From Rhizoclosmatium globosum (Eukaryota; Chytridiomycota; Chytridiomycetes; Chytridiales; Chytriomycetaceae): DNA of 64,000 nucleotides. Each line of letters starts with the position of its first letter. Within the stretch, counting starts at the first letter, position 1. The stretch spans positions 1 through 64,000 of the forward strand of contig MCGO01000042.1 in NCBI GenBank assembly GCA_002104985.1. Reading direction: 5' to 3'. The notes beneath the pieces were generated by a model. The model was not told where the DNA came from and made no database searches. It saw only the letters and a list, made by a program, of their open reading frames with translations. This document shows positions 10,274-21,472 of the stretch, in pieces. Both the position numbers and the translations under genes were made by a program.

Positions 10274-11979
10274 CTATAATTCCTCTTCAACACGATGATA
10301 TACATCATCCTCGTTCGAAAGCTCCTCAAGAGTTTTGCCTTTTGGTTCAGGGCACAGATACGTTGCAAACAAACCGGAGGTCATGACCGCAGCAAATGCG
10401 TACAAGACGGTAGGAATATTGTTTCCAGAGAAATTTGGACCAACAATCTGAATGCCAACGATAGCTCCGACTTTACCCATGGCAGCGGAGATTCCATGTC
10501 CAGTGGATCTGAAACGAGTTGGGAAGACTTCACCCGGTATAACAAAGGTAGTTGTGTTTGGACCGAACTGGAAGAAGAACTGAGCGATGGTGAAAACGAT
10601 CAAGAAGTTGGTCTGCTGTTTGGAAATAGTATCCCACATCACCGCAAGGATAACCAAGCACGCGGTAATAACGGCGAATCCAAAGTACTGGATTGGAAGA
10701 CGTCCGAATTTTTCAATGAAAGCAACAGTGAACCAGTATCCAGTACCACAGAAGGCAATAATCAAGTTTCCAACAGCAATGTTGTAGAATAAATCAGCTA
10801 CATTGTACGGCTGAGAGATACTTCCGTTCACACCTGGAGCAGTGACCTTAGGTGGACCGTTGAATTGAATCAAGTTCAAGACGGTTGATTGATTCAACGA
10901 GAGACCGTACCAAGCAACATCCAAAGCGAACCAACAGTAGGCACATCCAAGAAGAACCTTGAAATTCTTCCACTGACCAAAGTACGCGAAGAAGTCACCT
11001 TGTTTGACATTCACTTTTGCAGTCGCATTTTCTTCTTGACTCCACGTTGATGACACTGACCTGACATTATTTAATTCAAGCACCATTTCAACATCAGAGT
11101 TCGCTCTGTCGGTGTCACCGATAACTACAGTTAACTGTATTAATTTAGATTCCTCCATCTTGAACTTATTATCACCTACCATCAACTGTAAACCGTGGTG
11201 TCTCTGGAATTGTCAGACGAAAGTATACCGCTCCAATGGCTGGAATAACGCCGCAACCGAGGGCAACACGCCAAACGATGTCAAGCTGAGTATAATCCGC
11301 AGAAATTCGATCATACATAGAAGACAAAACAATAATGTAGACAACTCCTCCGACCATAATTCCGACACCCTGCATTGCGAAGACGGTTGATAGCATCATA
11401 CCACGGTAACGAACGTTGGCAAATTCAGAAGTAATAGTGGCTGACATTGGATAGTCTCCTCCAATACCGATTCCAAGGAAGAAACGCCAGACAGACAAAA
11501 GAACCAAGATAGAAAATCCATTGGCCATTGGAGCAACAAGGGCTGATCCAATAGTGCAGACAATCATGATGATGAGCTCAACTCCGTACATCTTCTTACG
11601 ACCAAGCTTGTCACCCAAGTACCCAAATGCAAGTTGACCAACAAAGTTACCCCAGTTGGTGGAAGCCTTCAACCAGGCATCCATGTTGGCTCCATCAGGG
11701 TACTTTCCAGCAAAGTCAACTTTGGTGTTTTGAGGAGTTGTTGATTCCACTCATTCCAACAGGGTAAGTTCCTGAAATGTACTGAGGACCATAGTACACT
11801 TGATAGATCATTGGCAAGGCCTGCCCAATCACAAAGATGTCGTAGGCGTCAGCAAAGAATCCAACTCCAGCAACAATTACAACTCGTAAGTGGAACCAGC
11901 CAAGTTGAGCTTCATCAAGGTGGGCAAATACTTGCGCTCGCTTCTGAGTCTCTGTTGCGTGGTGAAGTTCTGTTGTCAT
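10274..11979 (-). pseudogene. PHO84-like phosphate transporter, copy 2, frame-broken
   Basis: The sequence follows the other copies from MTTELHHATETQKRAQVF (start 11979) to GMSGINN. There the frame is lost, because about 20 nt present in copy 1 are missing near 11740, between the codons for GINN and TPQNTKVDF. The rest continues in another frame with GIGIGGDYPMSA intact. Two residues (VP) are also missing at AFCGTGYWFTVA, and the C-terminus reads EDDVYHRVEEEL where the others end EVIIA. The intron has donor GTAGGT and acceptor CTGTAG at the conserved position. Apart from these lesions the protein is well conserved, so loss looks recent. A sequence error is possible but a 20-nt gap makes it less likely. 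Confidence 0.8.
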
Positions 11980-12192
11980 TTGTCCAATTTGGAGAGATTG
12001 GCGCGTGTGCTCAAACGAGTTTCAACATTTCTTCTTTGAATCCAAATTTCACCGTATTTTCAATTTCTGGAATTGATTCGCAGAAAAATTATCCAAAGTA
12101 TATATGCAACACAGTGTGTTAAATGATTAACCCTCAGGTGCATATATTCTACATACTATCGCAAACCGCGCTATATAAAAACTATAAGAAAC

Positions 12193-13914
12193 TTAAGCAA
12201 TGATAACCTCCTCCTCGTTCGAAAGTTCCTCGAGAGTCTTTCCTCTTGGCTCTGGAAGCAAGTAGGTGGCAAAGAATCCAGAAGCCATGACTCCGGCAAA
12301 GACATACAAGACGGTTGGAATGTTGTTTCCAGAGAAATTGGGACCAACAGCTTGAATTCCAACGATAGCACCGACTTTACCCATGGCAGCGGAAATACCG
12401 TGACCAGTGGATCTGAAACGAGTCGGGAAGACTTCTCCTGGAATGATGAAAGTGGTGGTGTTTGGTCCAAATTGGAAGAAGAACTGAGCAATGGTGAAGA
12501 CGATCAAGAAGTTGGTCTGCTGCTTGGAAATGGTGTCCCACAAAACAGCAAGAACGATCAAACAGCCAGTGATAACGGCGAAACCCAAGTACTGGATTGG
12601 GAGACGTCCAAACTTCTCAACAAGGGCAACACAGAACCAGTATCCTGGAACAGTACCACAGAAAGCAATGATCAAGTTTCCAACAGCAATGTTGTAGAAC
12701 AAGTCAGCAACGTTATATGGTGGAGCAATAGATCCAGTGACGCCTGGAGCAGTAACTTTGGCTGGACCGTTGAACTGAATCAAGTTCAAGACAGTCGACT
12801 GGTTCAAGGAAAGACCGTACCAAGCAACATCAAGGGCGAACCAACAGTAAGCACATCCGAGAAGGACCTTGAAGTTCTTCCACTGACTAAAGTACGCAAA
12901 GAAATCACCTTGACGGACGGCAACCTTGGCAGTAGCAACCTCCTCCTGGTTCCATGAAGAAGAAACAGATTGCACTTTGTTCAACGCAAGAACCTTCTCG
13001 ACATCAGAGTGGGCTTTGTCAGTGTCTCCGATAACTGTGAAATAGAAATTTTTTTAGCCCGAAAACCAATTTAGTTAAAATTACAAATACGCACCATCAA
13101 CAGTAAAACGTGGTGTCTCTGGAATAGTAAGACGGAAGTAAACTGCACCAATGGCTGGGATGACTCCACAACCAAGGGCAACACGCCAAACAATGTCCAA
13201 CTGAGTGTAGTCGTTGTAAATGCGGTCGTGCATGGCAGACAAGGTAATGATGTAGACGAGACCTCCAACCATGATTCCGATACCTTGCATTGCGAAAACA
13301 GCGGAAAGCATCATACCACGGTAACGAACATTGGCAAATTCAGAGGTAATAGTGGCAGACATTGGGTAGTCTCCTCCAATACCGATTCCAAGGAAGAAAC
13401 GCCAGATAGAAAGCAGAACCAAGATGGAGAGACCGTTAGCCATTGGAGCAACGAGGGCTGATCCAATAGTGCAGACAATCATGATAATCAGCTCAACTCC
13501 GTACATCTTCTTACGACCGAGCTTGTCACCCAAGTATCCGAATCCAAGTTGACCAACAAAGTTACCCCAGTTGGTAGAAGCCTTCAACCAGGCGTCCATG
13601 TTGGCTCCGTCAGGGTACTTTCCAGTAAAGTCAACCTTGGTGTTCTGTGGCGTCTTTGGAATCGTGGCATTGTTGTTGATGCCAGCCATCCCAACTGGGT
13701 AAGAACCAGAGATGTACTGTGGCCCGTAGTAGACCTGGTAGATCATTGGCAAGGCCTGGGAGATCACAAAGATATCGTAGGCATCGGCAAAGAAACCAAC
13801 ACCAGCAACAACAACGGCACGCAAGTGGAACCATCCAAGTCTGGCTTCGTCCAAGTGGGCAAAGGCCTGGGCTCTCTTCTGAGTCTCTGTCGCAATGTGG
13901 GACGCTGCAGACAT
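12193..13914 (-). CDS. PHO84: PHO84-like phosphate:proton symporter, copy 3
   Basis: Exons 13095-13914 and 12193-13034 encode 553 residues from MSAASHIATETQKRAQAFAH, the same length as copies 1 and 4. All family motifs are present: GGDYPMSATITSEF, GDKLGRKKMYG, ALDVAWYGLSLNQS, PGEVFPTRFRSTGHG. The extracellular loop carries GMAGINNNATIPKTPQNTK, nearly the same as in copy 4 and different from copy 1, so copies 3 and 4 are the youngest pair or have undergone gene conversion. The intron uses donor GTGCGT and lies at the conserved split valine codon. A 278-bp intergenic region separates it from broken copy 2. Confidence 0.93.
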
Positions 13915-14418
13915 TTCAGAGTGATTGAAATGGGAAAATGGAAATGGGAGATGGGTTGCCTCTTTTTGTTGCGTTTTGAGGGATTTAATCAATTGCCAGC
14001 ACGCTCCTGTTCGCACTGGCATAACCCCAATCTCAAATCAGTGCCATCGAAGCTGCTCTCTGACACTAGGTCGAAGTCACTGATTGCTATGGATTCGGCG
14101 GTGTCCTTGGGCATGTTTTGGTCTTGGCATATCAGACCCTTTTTGGGCACGCACCGCCAAAAACCCTAAGAAGGAGATCAAACCAAAATGGGTCTCGTGC
14201 CTCCTTCTGGTTTCCACAACGTCACTTTCAACTGAAGAAAGTTCTTGAATATGCTCAGATATAGTTGCGATGATGCGAGGAAAGTTGAAAACGTGAGCAA
14301 ATCGAGCGGTTTGCTAGTAGAAACTTGTCTAGGTAAGTTTTTATTAGAACTCTTAGGTACTCAAAGACAGAAAGTTGTAAAAGGATAAAACGACTAATCT
14401 AAATGAAATCCGAATCAC
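13915..14418. other. Promoter region of phosphate transporter copy 3
   Basis: No protein signal. The region holds CAGCACGCTCC about 80 bp upstream of copy 3 and the longer word TTTTGGGCACGCACC at 14141-14155. The rest is unremarkable 3' flank of copy 4. Confidence 0.4.
14141..14155. promoter_or_regulatory. Shared TTTTGGGCACGCACC word upstream of PHO84-like copy 3
   Basis: TTTTGGGCACGCACC lies 227 bp upstream of the copy 3 start and is identical over 15 bases to the word upstream of copy 4. Copy 1 shares its first 13 bases. Conservation could reflect function or merely recent duplication, because the surrounding bases also retain some similarity. Confidence 0.4.
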
Positions 14419-16134
14419 TTAAGCAATGATAACCTCGTCCTCATTGGAAAGCTCTTCAAGGGTCTTTCCTTTTGGCTCTGGAAGCAAGTAGGTGGCAAAG
14501 AATCCAGAAGCCATGACTCCAGCAAAGATATACAAGACAGTGGGGATGTTGTTTCCAGCAAAGTTGGGGCCAACAGCTTGGACTCCAACGATAGCACCAA
14601 CTTTACCCATGGCAGCGGAGATACCATGTCCAGTGGATCTGAAACGAGTTGGGAAAACCTCTCCAGGAATGATGAAAGTGGTAGTGTTTGGTCCGAATTG
14701 GAAGAAGAACTGAGCAATGGTGAAGACGATCAAGAAGTTGGTCTGCTGCTGGGAGATCGTGTTCCACATGGCAGCGAGGATAATTAAACAGACGGTAATA
14801 ACGGCGAAACCGAAGTACTGGATTGGGAGACGTCCAAACTTCTCAACGAGAGCAACACAGAACCAGTATCCAGGTACAGTACCAGCAAAAGCGATGATCA
14901 AGTTTCCAACAGCAATGTTGTAGAACAAGTCAGCGACGTTGTATGGTGGAGCAATGCTTCCCGTGACGCCTGGAGCAGTAACTTTGGCTGGACCGTTGAA
15001 CTGAATCAAGTTCAAGACAGTCGACTGGTTCAAAGAAAGACCGTACCAAGCGACATCAAGAGCAAACCAACAGTAAGCACATCCAAGGAGAACCTTGAAG
15101 TTCTTCCATTGACTGAAGTAGGCCCAGAAGTCTCCTTGCTTAACAGCAACCTTGGCAGTAGCAACCTCCTCCTGGTTCCATGAAGAAGAAACAGATTGCA
15201 CTTTGTTCAACGCAAGAACCTTCTCGACATCAGAGTTGGCCTTGTCAGTGTCTCCGATAACTATAAAAAGTGCCAAGAAATTTAGAATTTACGGAAGGTT
15301 TGAAATTTACGCACCATCAACAGTGAAACGTGGTGTCTCTGGAATGGTAAGACGGAAGTAAACGGCACCGATAGCTGGGATAATTCCACAACCAAGAGCA
15401 ACACGCCAAACAATGTCCAACTGAGTGTAGTCGTTGTAAATGCGGTCGTGCATGGCAGACAACGTAATTATGTAGACGAGACCTCCAACCATGATTCCGA
15501 CACCTTGCATGGCAAAGACAGCGGAAAGCATCATTCCACGGTAACGAACGTTGGCAAACTCAGAGGTAATAGTGGCGGACATTGGGTAGTCTCCTCCAAT
15601 ACCGATTCCAAGGAAGAAACGCCAGATGGACAAAAGAACCAAGATGGAGAGACCGTTAGCCATTGGAGCAACAAGGGCTGATCCAATAGTGCAGACAATC
15701 ATAATAATCAGCTCAACACCGTACATCTTCTTACGACCGAGCTTGTCACCCAAGTATCCGAATCCAAGTTGACCAACAAAGTTACCCCAGTTGGTAGAAG
15801 CCTTCAACCAGGCGTCCATGTTGGCTCCGTTAGGGTACTTTCCAGTAAAGTCAACCTTGGTGTTCTGTGGCGTCTTTGGAATCGTGGCATTGTTGTTGAT
15901 GCCAGCCATCCCAACTGGGTAAGATCCAGAGATGTACTGTGGCCCGTAGTAGACCTGGTAGATCATTGGCAAGGCCTGGGAGATCACAAAGATATCGTAG
16001 GCATCGGCAAAGAAACCAACACCAGCGACAACGACAGCACGCAAGTGGAACCATCCAAGTTTAGCTTCGTCGAGGTGAGCAAACGCTTGTGCACGCTTCT
16101 GCGTCTCTGTGGCAACGTGAGACGCGGCAGACAT
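14419..16134 (-). CDS. PHO84: PHO84-like phosphate:proton symporter, copy 4
   Basis: Exons 15315-16134 and 14419-15260 encode 553 residues from MSAASHVATETQKRAQAFAH. Motifs GGDYPMSATITSEF, GDKLGRKKMYG, ALDVAWYGLSLNQS and PGEVFPTRFRSTGHG are intact and the C-terminus is EDEVIIA. It is closest to copy 3, sharing the asparagine-rich loop GMAGINNNATIPK and most synonymous positions over long stretches of exon 1. The intron is 54 nt with a GTGCGT donor. Its upstream region has the TTTTGGGCACGCACC word. It is the outermost member of the minus-strand tandem array. Confidence 0.93.
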
Positions 16135-17212
16135 TGTTGTTGCTTGTCGGTTTCTTTTTTGAATACTTGAGGGGATGGGAAAGTGTGGGCGTTTATATGC
16201 ATATTTTTTTTCAGCCAATTTAAAACTTTTTGGGCACGCACCCATTTTCTTGGCACTCCTGATCGAATTCTTGGAGGCCGTTTAGAAATCAAATTTTTGC
16301 TTATCTTGCTGTTAATGGAGGGCAATTCTCTCTTGTTGAACGTATTTCGGCTGCGGTATGTTCAAATAAAAGGCATTTAACAACTGTTTGAGTACCTTAT
16401 GCCCAGAAATGGCTGCCGAACGTTCTTTGACACTTGTAAAGCATTGTTATTGTGCCTGCTCTATAAGTCCTCATTACATGAATTGCGTCCCTGGTTACTG
16501 GCACACTCCCAAAGAAACAAAAAGCTTTTTCTCATTGTTGTGCTGAAAATGTTAGAGGGCACGCGCCGTGAGTAATTATGTCAGGTATTTCTTGGCATCC
16601 TTTTATTATTTATCTTTTCACACTGTAGTCGGCAGCATATAAATGCATCAACTAAGCACCAAACTTCTGATATTGAAAGATATTCTGTACTAGGCTGGTT
16701 CCATTTTCTGCAATTCGTAATCACAAATGAAACGGCAAACCAAACCATCTTCACCGTGCTGAGATTTCATGATTAGAATGCCCCTTGGTACGGTAAGTCG
16801 CAGTGCTTTGTCGTTCTGTCTTCGGATTGCTTCATCTGCGAATACGAGTCTTACATTTTCTTATGCCATGAAGCCAGGGTATGAAGTGACGTCTTGGGAC
16901 AACCGTTGTATAGTCAATATCAACTCTTGCATAAGAGTATAATCCTTTATATTTATTGTGTTGATGAGGAAGAAAGTTGCCATACTAACATCTGCAATCA
17001 TACTTTATCAGATAGATGCAAAGGTCACGCACCTATATCAATAGAATATTCAAAACAATCTCTTTTGTATCATATCATTAAATATTCACCAAGGATTCCG
17101 CCTCCTTCTACATTTCCCATATACTTCGTTTGGGGGGTTGGTGGTTGTGTGGGGAAATCGATACTTTCCTCCCTTCTATTTATTTACTTTTAGCAAAAAG
17201 GTATGTGTCCGT
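16135..17212. other. Long gene-free region upstream of the phosphate transporter array
   Basis: About 1.1 kb with no convincing coding sequence on either strand. It contains the copy 4 promoter with TTTTGGGCACGCACC at 16228-16242, a second GGGCACGCGCC at 16557-16567 and GGTCACGCACC at 17022-17032. These CACGC-containing words may belong to a phosphate-type control region. I saw no tRNA or transposon. Confidence 0.35.
16228..16242. promoter_or_regulatory. Shared TTTTGGGCACGCACC word upstream of PHO84-like copy 4
   Basis: The word lies 94 bp upstream of the copy 4 start codon and matches the word upstream of copy 3 base for base over 15 positions. See copies 1 and 3 for the other members. Its role is inferred from position and recurrence only. 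Confidence 0.4.
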
Positions 17213-17527
17213 CTACCTTGAGCCACCCAGAGCCCTGGTCTCCCACCACTTCATCCGCCCTTCATCGCTGTTACATCCTGTACAATGTCTACTGTGACTA
17301 GACAGATGGCTAGTGGTCGGTGTGGAAGAAGTGGTTGTGTGTGATTCCTTATAGTTAGCAACCAAATTCAGCGGGATTGGCTGAGCAGTCTCTGGTTCAT
17401 CAAGGGCTTTCTTCGGAGTGTACTCAGCCATAGATGGTCGTTGAAGGGAGCGGAGGGTTGAGGCACAAGAAAGAAGGAGGTGTCCATCATTTGAACCGCA
17501 ACCGCAGCACTCCAACTCAACACACAT
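17213..17527 (-). CDS. Small hypothetical protein, doubtful
   Basis: An open frame of 104 codons starts MCVELECCGCG; an internal start at about 17431 would give the more protein-like MAEYTPKKALDEPETAQPIP. It ends with HCTGCNSDEGRMKWWETRAL. It is divergent from the endosulfine gene with 40 bp between starts. No family is recognised and the Ser/Thr-rich middle is low complexity. It could equally be the endosulfine 5' region read in reverse. Confidence 0.25.
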   Translation of the reverse strand: MCVELECCGCGSNDGHLLLSCASTLRSLQRPSMAEYTPKKALDEPETAQPIPLNLVANYKESHTTTSSTPTTSHLSSHSRHCTGCNSDEGRMKWWETRALGGSR

Positions 17528-17567
17528 TGTTACAGCTGACTAATTCTATTTTCTATTCTGTTAGATA

Positions 17568-17944
17568 ATGTCAGCTGCTGCTGGAAAAGCCCCGATTGAT
17601 GTCTCGGTGAGAAAGTCGTCTCCCTTCTATTAGCTTCGGGCTGTTTCACCCTGCTTTCTTGTACTCGACACAACGACTCAAATTTCAATCTTATTTTAGA
17701 ACTTGAGTGCCGAGGAACAAGAGTTTTACAAAAAGTATGGGAAGCTGCCGATGCCAAAGAAGGACCTTTTGGGAAAGCGATTGAATGTATGAAAGTTCTG
17801 TTCACGTCACAACTTTATCTTTGACCAAATTATTATGGGCAGGGAGACCGCAAGTATTTTGATTCAGGAGATTACGCGTTGAGTCAGGCGGGCAAATCAT
17901 CTCCAAAGGACGTTGGATCGCAGCACCCGTCTCCAGGTAAATAA
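17568..17944 (+). CDS. IGO1: Endosulfine/ARPP19 (Igo1-like) PP2A-B55 inhibitor
   Basis: Three exons (17568-17606, 17700-17786 and 17843-17944) give 75 residues. The core reads LSAEEQEFYKKYGKLP, KKDLLGKRLNGDRKYFDSGDYALSQAG. The FDSGDY motif is the hallmark site where Greatwall/Rim15 kinase phosphorylates endosulfines, turning them into inhibitors of protein phosphatase PP2A-B55 that control mitotic entry and quiescence. The simplest model ends HPSPGK-stop inside what is also a GTAAAT donor. Use of that donor could splice in frame to the next gene (see findings). The protein is short but covers the whole conserved core. Confidence 0.88.
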
Positions 17945-18329
17945 TTCAGTTGGTTCCATAGATGGTTGTACTGGTGGACGACGGGTTGTGAAAGAGTTGG
18001 AAAGAGGGGGAAGAAGGAAATGGAACTCGTCAAGTCAATCTGAATGTTTCTAAACAACGACACACACTTAAAATAGAACGGATCCCACACTCGAACCCAG
18101 CAACGAAGGAGACAAGTGTGCCAGCTGGACGAGAGAGTAGTTTGGTGAAGGAAGCTGCGACGGACGGAAGTGCATAAGTGTGATATTTTTGGTGGAGGTG
18201 GTGGGGAAAGCAGGAGAGTGAGAGAGAGAGTGAAAGCAAAGAGAAGGAACGACATTTCCTGAATCGTACAATATATAATTATTTGATTTCTTTTGTTACA
18301 CGTGTATTCACCTTTTAATTTGTCTCCAA
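17945..18329. other. Region between endosulfine and SRA1-like genes
   Basis: It contains a GA-rich tract (GAGAGTGAGAGAGAGAG around 18220) and no clear coding sequence on the plus strand. An open frame on the opposite strand is leucine/valine low complexity without a recognisable domain. If the endosulfine donor at 17937 is used, this stretch is an intron. Confidence 0.35.
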
Positions 18330-19312
18330 ATGTATAACCATCAAGCAGCCTTTGCAGCAGCGGCATCCCGGCCAGCACCACCACTCGCACAAGGGCAGCC
18401 TCAGCAGCAGACTGGCTACTACGGACAGCCACCAGTCCAACAACAACCACCACCACCACCACCAAGTAACAACAGCCAACAAATGGCCGGTGCACCAGGA
18501 ACCACGTACCAAGGCTATGTCAAAGGACTGCACGGCTGGAACGACGTACGCATCTCACACCCACTTAATTCAACTTAATTCCACCTAATTAACTCTAATT
18601 AAACCACTCAACAAACACCGAGCAGCCCCCGTCCCTCCTCGGCTCAACATCCTCCAAAACATCGTCCAAGTCCAAGTCAAAGACCAACGTCGATGTTCCC
18701 GCCGTCCTCGCATCCGTCCCGAATCCAGTCGCGCACATTCTCGTTGCGCTGACGTCAGCCATGGACGAGGTCAAGGCCGTGGTCGTTGCCGATGCCGTCC
18801 AGCGCCGCATTCTCGAAGACACGGACAAGCGCCTCGAAGAACTGCTTGAGCGGCTTGCCGAGGCGAAGGTGCCGGATCTGGTGCTGGCTCACTTGGTGGT
18901 GCTGTCAAATGGTGTGTTTTAGTTGCTTGATTGGGGTTTACTGCAACTAAATAACCATGCGTAAATAGCGTTTATTGCTAAGGATGTCCAGGCCGCCTCG
19001 GATACGGCTATGACTCTTACTCTCATGAGCACGGAACACCATGACGAGGCTCACTGGATTGTTGGGGCGAAGCGGTTGGTTGAAATGTATGCACGCGTGG
19101 TTGTTCAGCCTCAACAGCAACAACAGCAACAACAACAACAACAACAGCCTCAGCAGTTTGTTGGAGCGCAGCAACAACAGTTTGGAGGACAGCAACAGTT
19201 TGGTCAACAACAGCAACAGTATGCTCAACCGCCACAGCAACAGCAATTCGGAGGACAACAGCAACAACAGTACGGTGGTCAGCAGCAGCAACAATATGGT
19301 GGATATAGATGA
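18330..19312 (+). CDS. SRA1/Sec31 C-terminal domain protein with polyglutamine tail
   Basis: Exons 18330-18545, 18626-18911 and 18969-19312 encode 281 residues from MYNHQAAFAAAASRPAPP. A proline/glutamine-rich N-terminus leads to VKGLHGWNDPPSLLGS, then a helical bundle with VQRRILEDTDKRLEELLERL and ending HDEAHWIVGAKRLVEMYARV. This WNDPP entry and the W-x-x-G-x-KRL end match the steroid receptor RNA activator protein domain, also found at the end of COPII coat protein Sec31. No WD40 part is present, so this is a stand-alone protein and not Sec31 itself. The last 65 or so residues are glutamine runs interrupted by FGG and YGG, likely disordered and condensate-prone. Confidence 0.75.
19100..19310 (+). 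repeat. CAA/CAG trinucleotide-rich region coding polyglutamine
   Basis: The 3' end of the SRA1-like gene has repeated CAACAG units coding Q runs of up to about 12, interspersed with FGGQ and YGGQ units. Length polymorphism is expected. Confidence 0.8.
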
Positions 19313-19392
19313 TTGTCAAAGTAGTTGTCTTGGTCGTTTTGTGAATGACATGAAATCAGCTCTATCCTTGGCTGCAATAAACCACAAAGTAT

Positions 19393-20488
19393 CTATCTCT
19401 GAATGAATGTATATTCATATAGTAAACGGCATAGAAACTTCTCTTTCCTATTCCATGCTAATAACCGCATTCCCTGGAGCTCATCAATTCTCGAATCTTC
19501 TACATAATCATACCTCTCCAAATACGACGAAACAGTCGCCCAATACTCTTCCTTAAACTGCACACCAAGTTTCACATGCTCCCCACCTTCAAACAATCTT
19601 TCCTCAACCCTCAACCCTTCACTGCGACTTCTCTCCGCCCATCCCTGACAATACGTCCAACTAATCACATCATCTCGATCCCCATACAAAAACAACCTCG
19701 GCCCCCTCACATTCCCATCCACACCTTGATTCCTCACACTTGTGATAAACAATGCACTCGTCTCAACAGGATGTCCAGATAGATCCACCACCCCAGAATA
19801 CACACCACCCACAATATAAGCGCCCCAATACGCACAACTTCGAAGAGTACTCCCGCGTTTGAATCCCGTAGAAACAAGCCCCGCAAACGCTTCAGCAGTC
19901 GCCTTCCCCGGCGCAGAGTCCAAAATAACTGCCCGCGATTCAACAAACTGAAAGCCCTTCGCGAGTACCGCAGCCACAAGTCTACGCAACCGAAATATCC
20001 CACCGTTTGAAAACACGTGAATGACCAAATTGTGTTTATGTGAAATATTAGTGGTGGGATTGGAAATCGGTTCAGTAGCGTGCCGGGAATGGAGCCAAGA
20101 GATTAAATCGTCAAAGTCGGGGGACTTGTCCATCTGTTTACGTGCGATTGCGGATTGATCGGCGTCTGTGGATGTTTGGACGACGGCGGTGTATCCGTTT
20201 GCACTGTATTTTCGGCATTTGAACTTTTTGGTTAGGGGGTATTTGTCATTTGAATTCGGTAAGAGAGAGGGAATGGATGGTACCGGTAGTAGTGGGCATA
20301 CTTTTCGACATGTTTGAAGTCGCCGTTGAGCCAGCCAAAGAGGAGGACAGTCTTGGAATCGGTGGTGGTAGATGTGGTAGTTGGTGGTGCGATCCAGGCT
20401 GGTCCACTTGAGTGTAGTCTGCTGGGATCTTGGATTCGGCTGTAACCGGTGTCGTTGGAGCAGAGGTCTTTGCAGGTGAAGAAGTCAT
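19393..20488 (-). CDS. TMEM53/DUF829-family alpha/beta-hydrolase-like protein
   Basis: The main exon (about 19393-20212) contains VIHVFSNGGIFRLRRLVAAV, a nucleophile-elbow-like HVFSNGG, then VILDSAPGK, GPRLFLYGDRDDVISW and FEGGEHVKLGVQFKEEYW, the order seen in TMEM53 (DUF829) proteins, which are predicted alpha/beta hydrolases of the nuclear envelope or ER. An upstream part encodes KTVLLFGWLNGDFKHVEKYA, the typical N-terminal strand. The join between these two parts near 20220-20285 and the frame between MTSSPAKTSAPTTPV (ATG at 20488) and the GWLNG segment do not resolve cleanly; both need a one-base change or an unusual splice. Family is fairly sure, the 5' structure is not. Confidence 0.65.
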
Positions 20489-20821
20489 TTGATTCCAAGA
20501 TTTTTGCTGGATTTTTGCCACCCAATTACTGTGCCGACCACAAGGAAAGGAATACGAGTCAGATATATGTGATTAACTGGTATTTAAAACCTCTCAAAGT
20601 CAGGGAGCCCAACCTCCATGGCATGTGTTTACTAACAGAAACACGTCTTACATTCAACAAAACACTCACAAATACATGCTCCATCCCTTCCACCTCCTCC
20701 TCAATAAATACCTCTCCTCCAATCGAAACTTCGTTGAAACTGTATTCAAACTGAAGCGCAACCCACACGTTTCACCCCCAGATTTCTTACTCGAATTTTC
20801 GTTAAACCGTTTGGAATCACC

Positions 20822-21472
20822 ATGTCCCTCTCTACCACCGATGCCGCCATGGTGTACGCCGCCCTCGTCCTCCACGACGACAACCAGGAGATCACTGTGA
20901 GTATTGCGATGTGAGATGGCGACGATGTGATGGGTGGTTGGGTTGGGATGGACTAGTTTGTTTGTTGGGTGGTGTATAGGAGATGTCACTATGGGCTCTA
21001 GGGATGGACCCTGTGAATTCATACAGTGGATTGTCACTGGAATTGTTATTCGAAGTCGTGTATGGTGAACTGCATGTTGGATCCTGTTGGGACATTCTAA
21101 ACCGCTGAAGGAACTGGAACCTACCAACCCCTTCCAGACACCAAAGACACCAAACACAACCCCAACTGAAAACAATACACTAAACACTGCAATTAAATCC
21201 AGGCTGAGAAGCTCAACACTTTGATCGCCGCCGCCGGAATCGAGATTGAGTCCATCTGGCCATCTCTCTTTGCCAAGGCTCTTGCCGGAAAGGACCTCAG
21301 CGCCTTCCTCTTTGCCGTTGGATCTGGTGCCGGAGCCGGTGCTGCCGCTCCAGCTGCTGCCGCCGCCGCCCCAGCTGCCGGTGCCGCCGCTGCTGCTCCA
21401 GCTGCCAAGGAGGAGAAGAAGGAGGAGAAGGAGGAGTCTGACGACGACATGGGCTTCGGTCTCTTCGACTAA
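20822..21472 (+). CDS. RPP1: 60S acidic ribosomal stalk protein P1
   Basis: Exons 20822-20896 and 21203-21472 encode 114 residues, the usual P1 length. The N-terminal dimerisation domain begins [19 protein letters not shown] and continues [20 protein letters not shown]. An alanine-rich hinge follows, then the acidic tail ending [11 protein letters not shown], the invariant stalk C-terminus that binds translation factors and activates their GTPase activity. The intron of 306 nt in this highly expressed gene lies just after the first helix. The codon bias in exon 2 (GCC, GCT, AAG) is stronger than in neighbouring genes, as expected for a ribosomal protein. Confidence 0.97.

Noticed and set aside
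12352..12957. Long open frame on the plus strand across phosphate transporter copy 3 (201 codons), with similar antisense frames in copies 1, 2 and 4
   Set aside because: It is the shadow of conserved codons on the opposite strand. Its product is Asn/Ser-rich with no domain, and its similarity between copies follows from that of the real genes.
18210..18235. GA dinucleotide-rich tract as a regulatory site
   Set aside because: It is short and imperfect, with no partner sites, so it is treated as simple sequence.
17884..18495. Minus-strand frame of 203 codons between endosulfine and the SRA1-like gene
   Set aside because: It overlaps the real endosulfine exon and the SRA1-like start in antisense, and its product is low-complexity leucine/valine/serine sequence.
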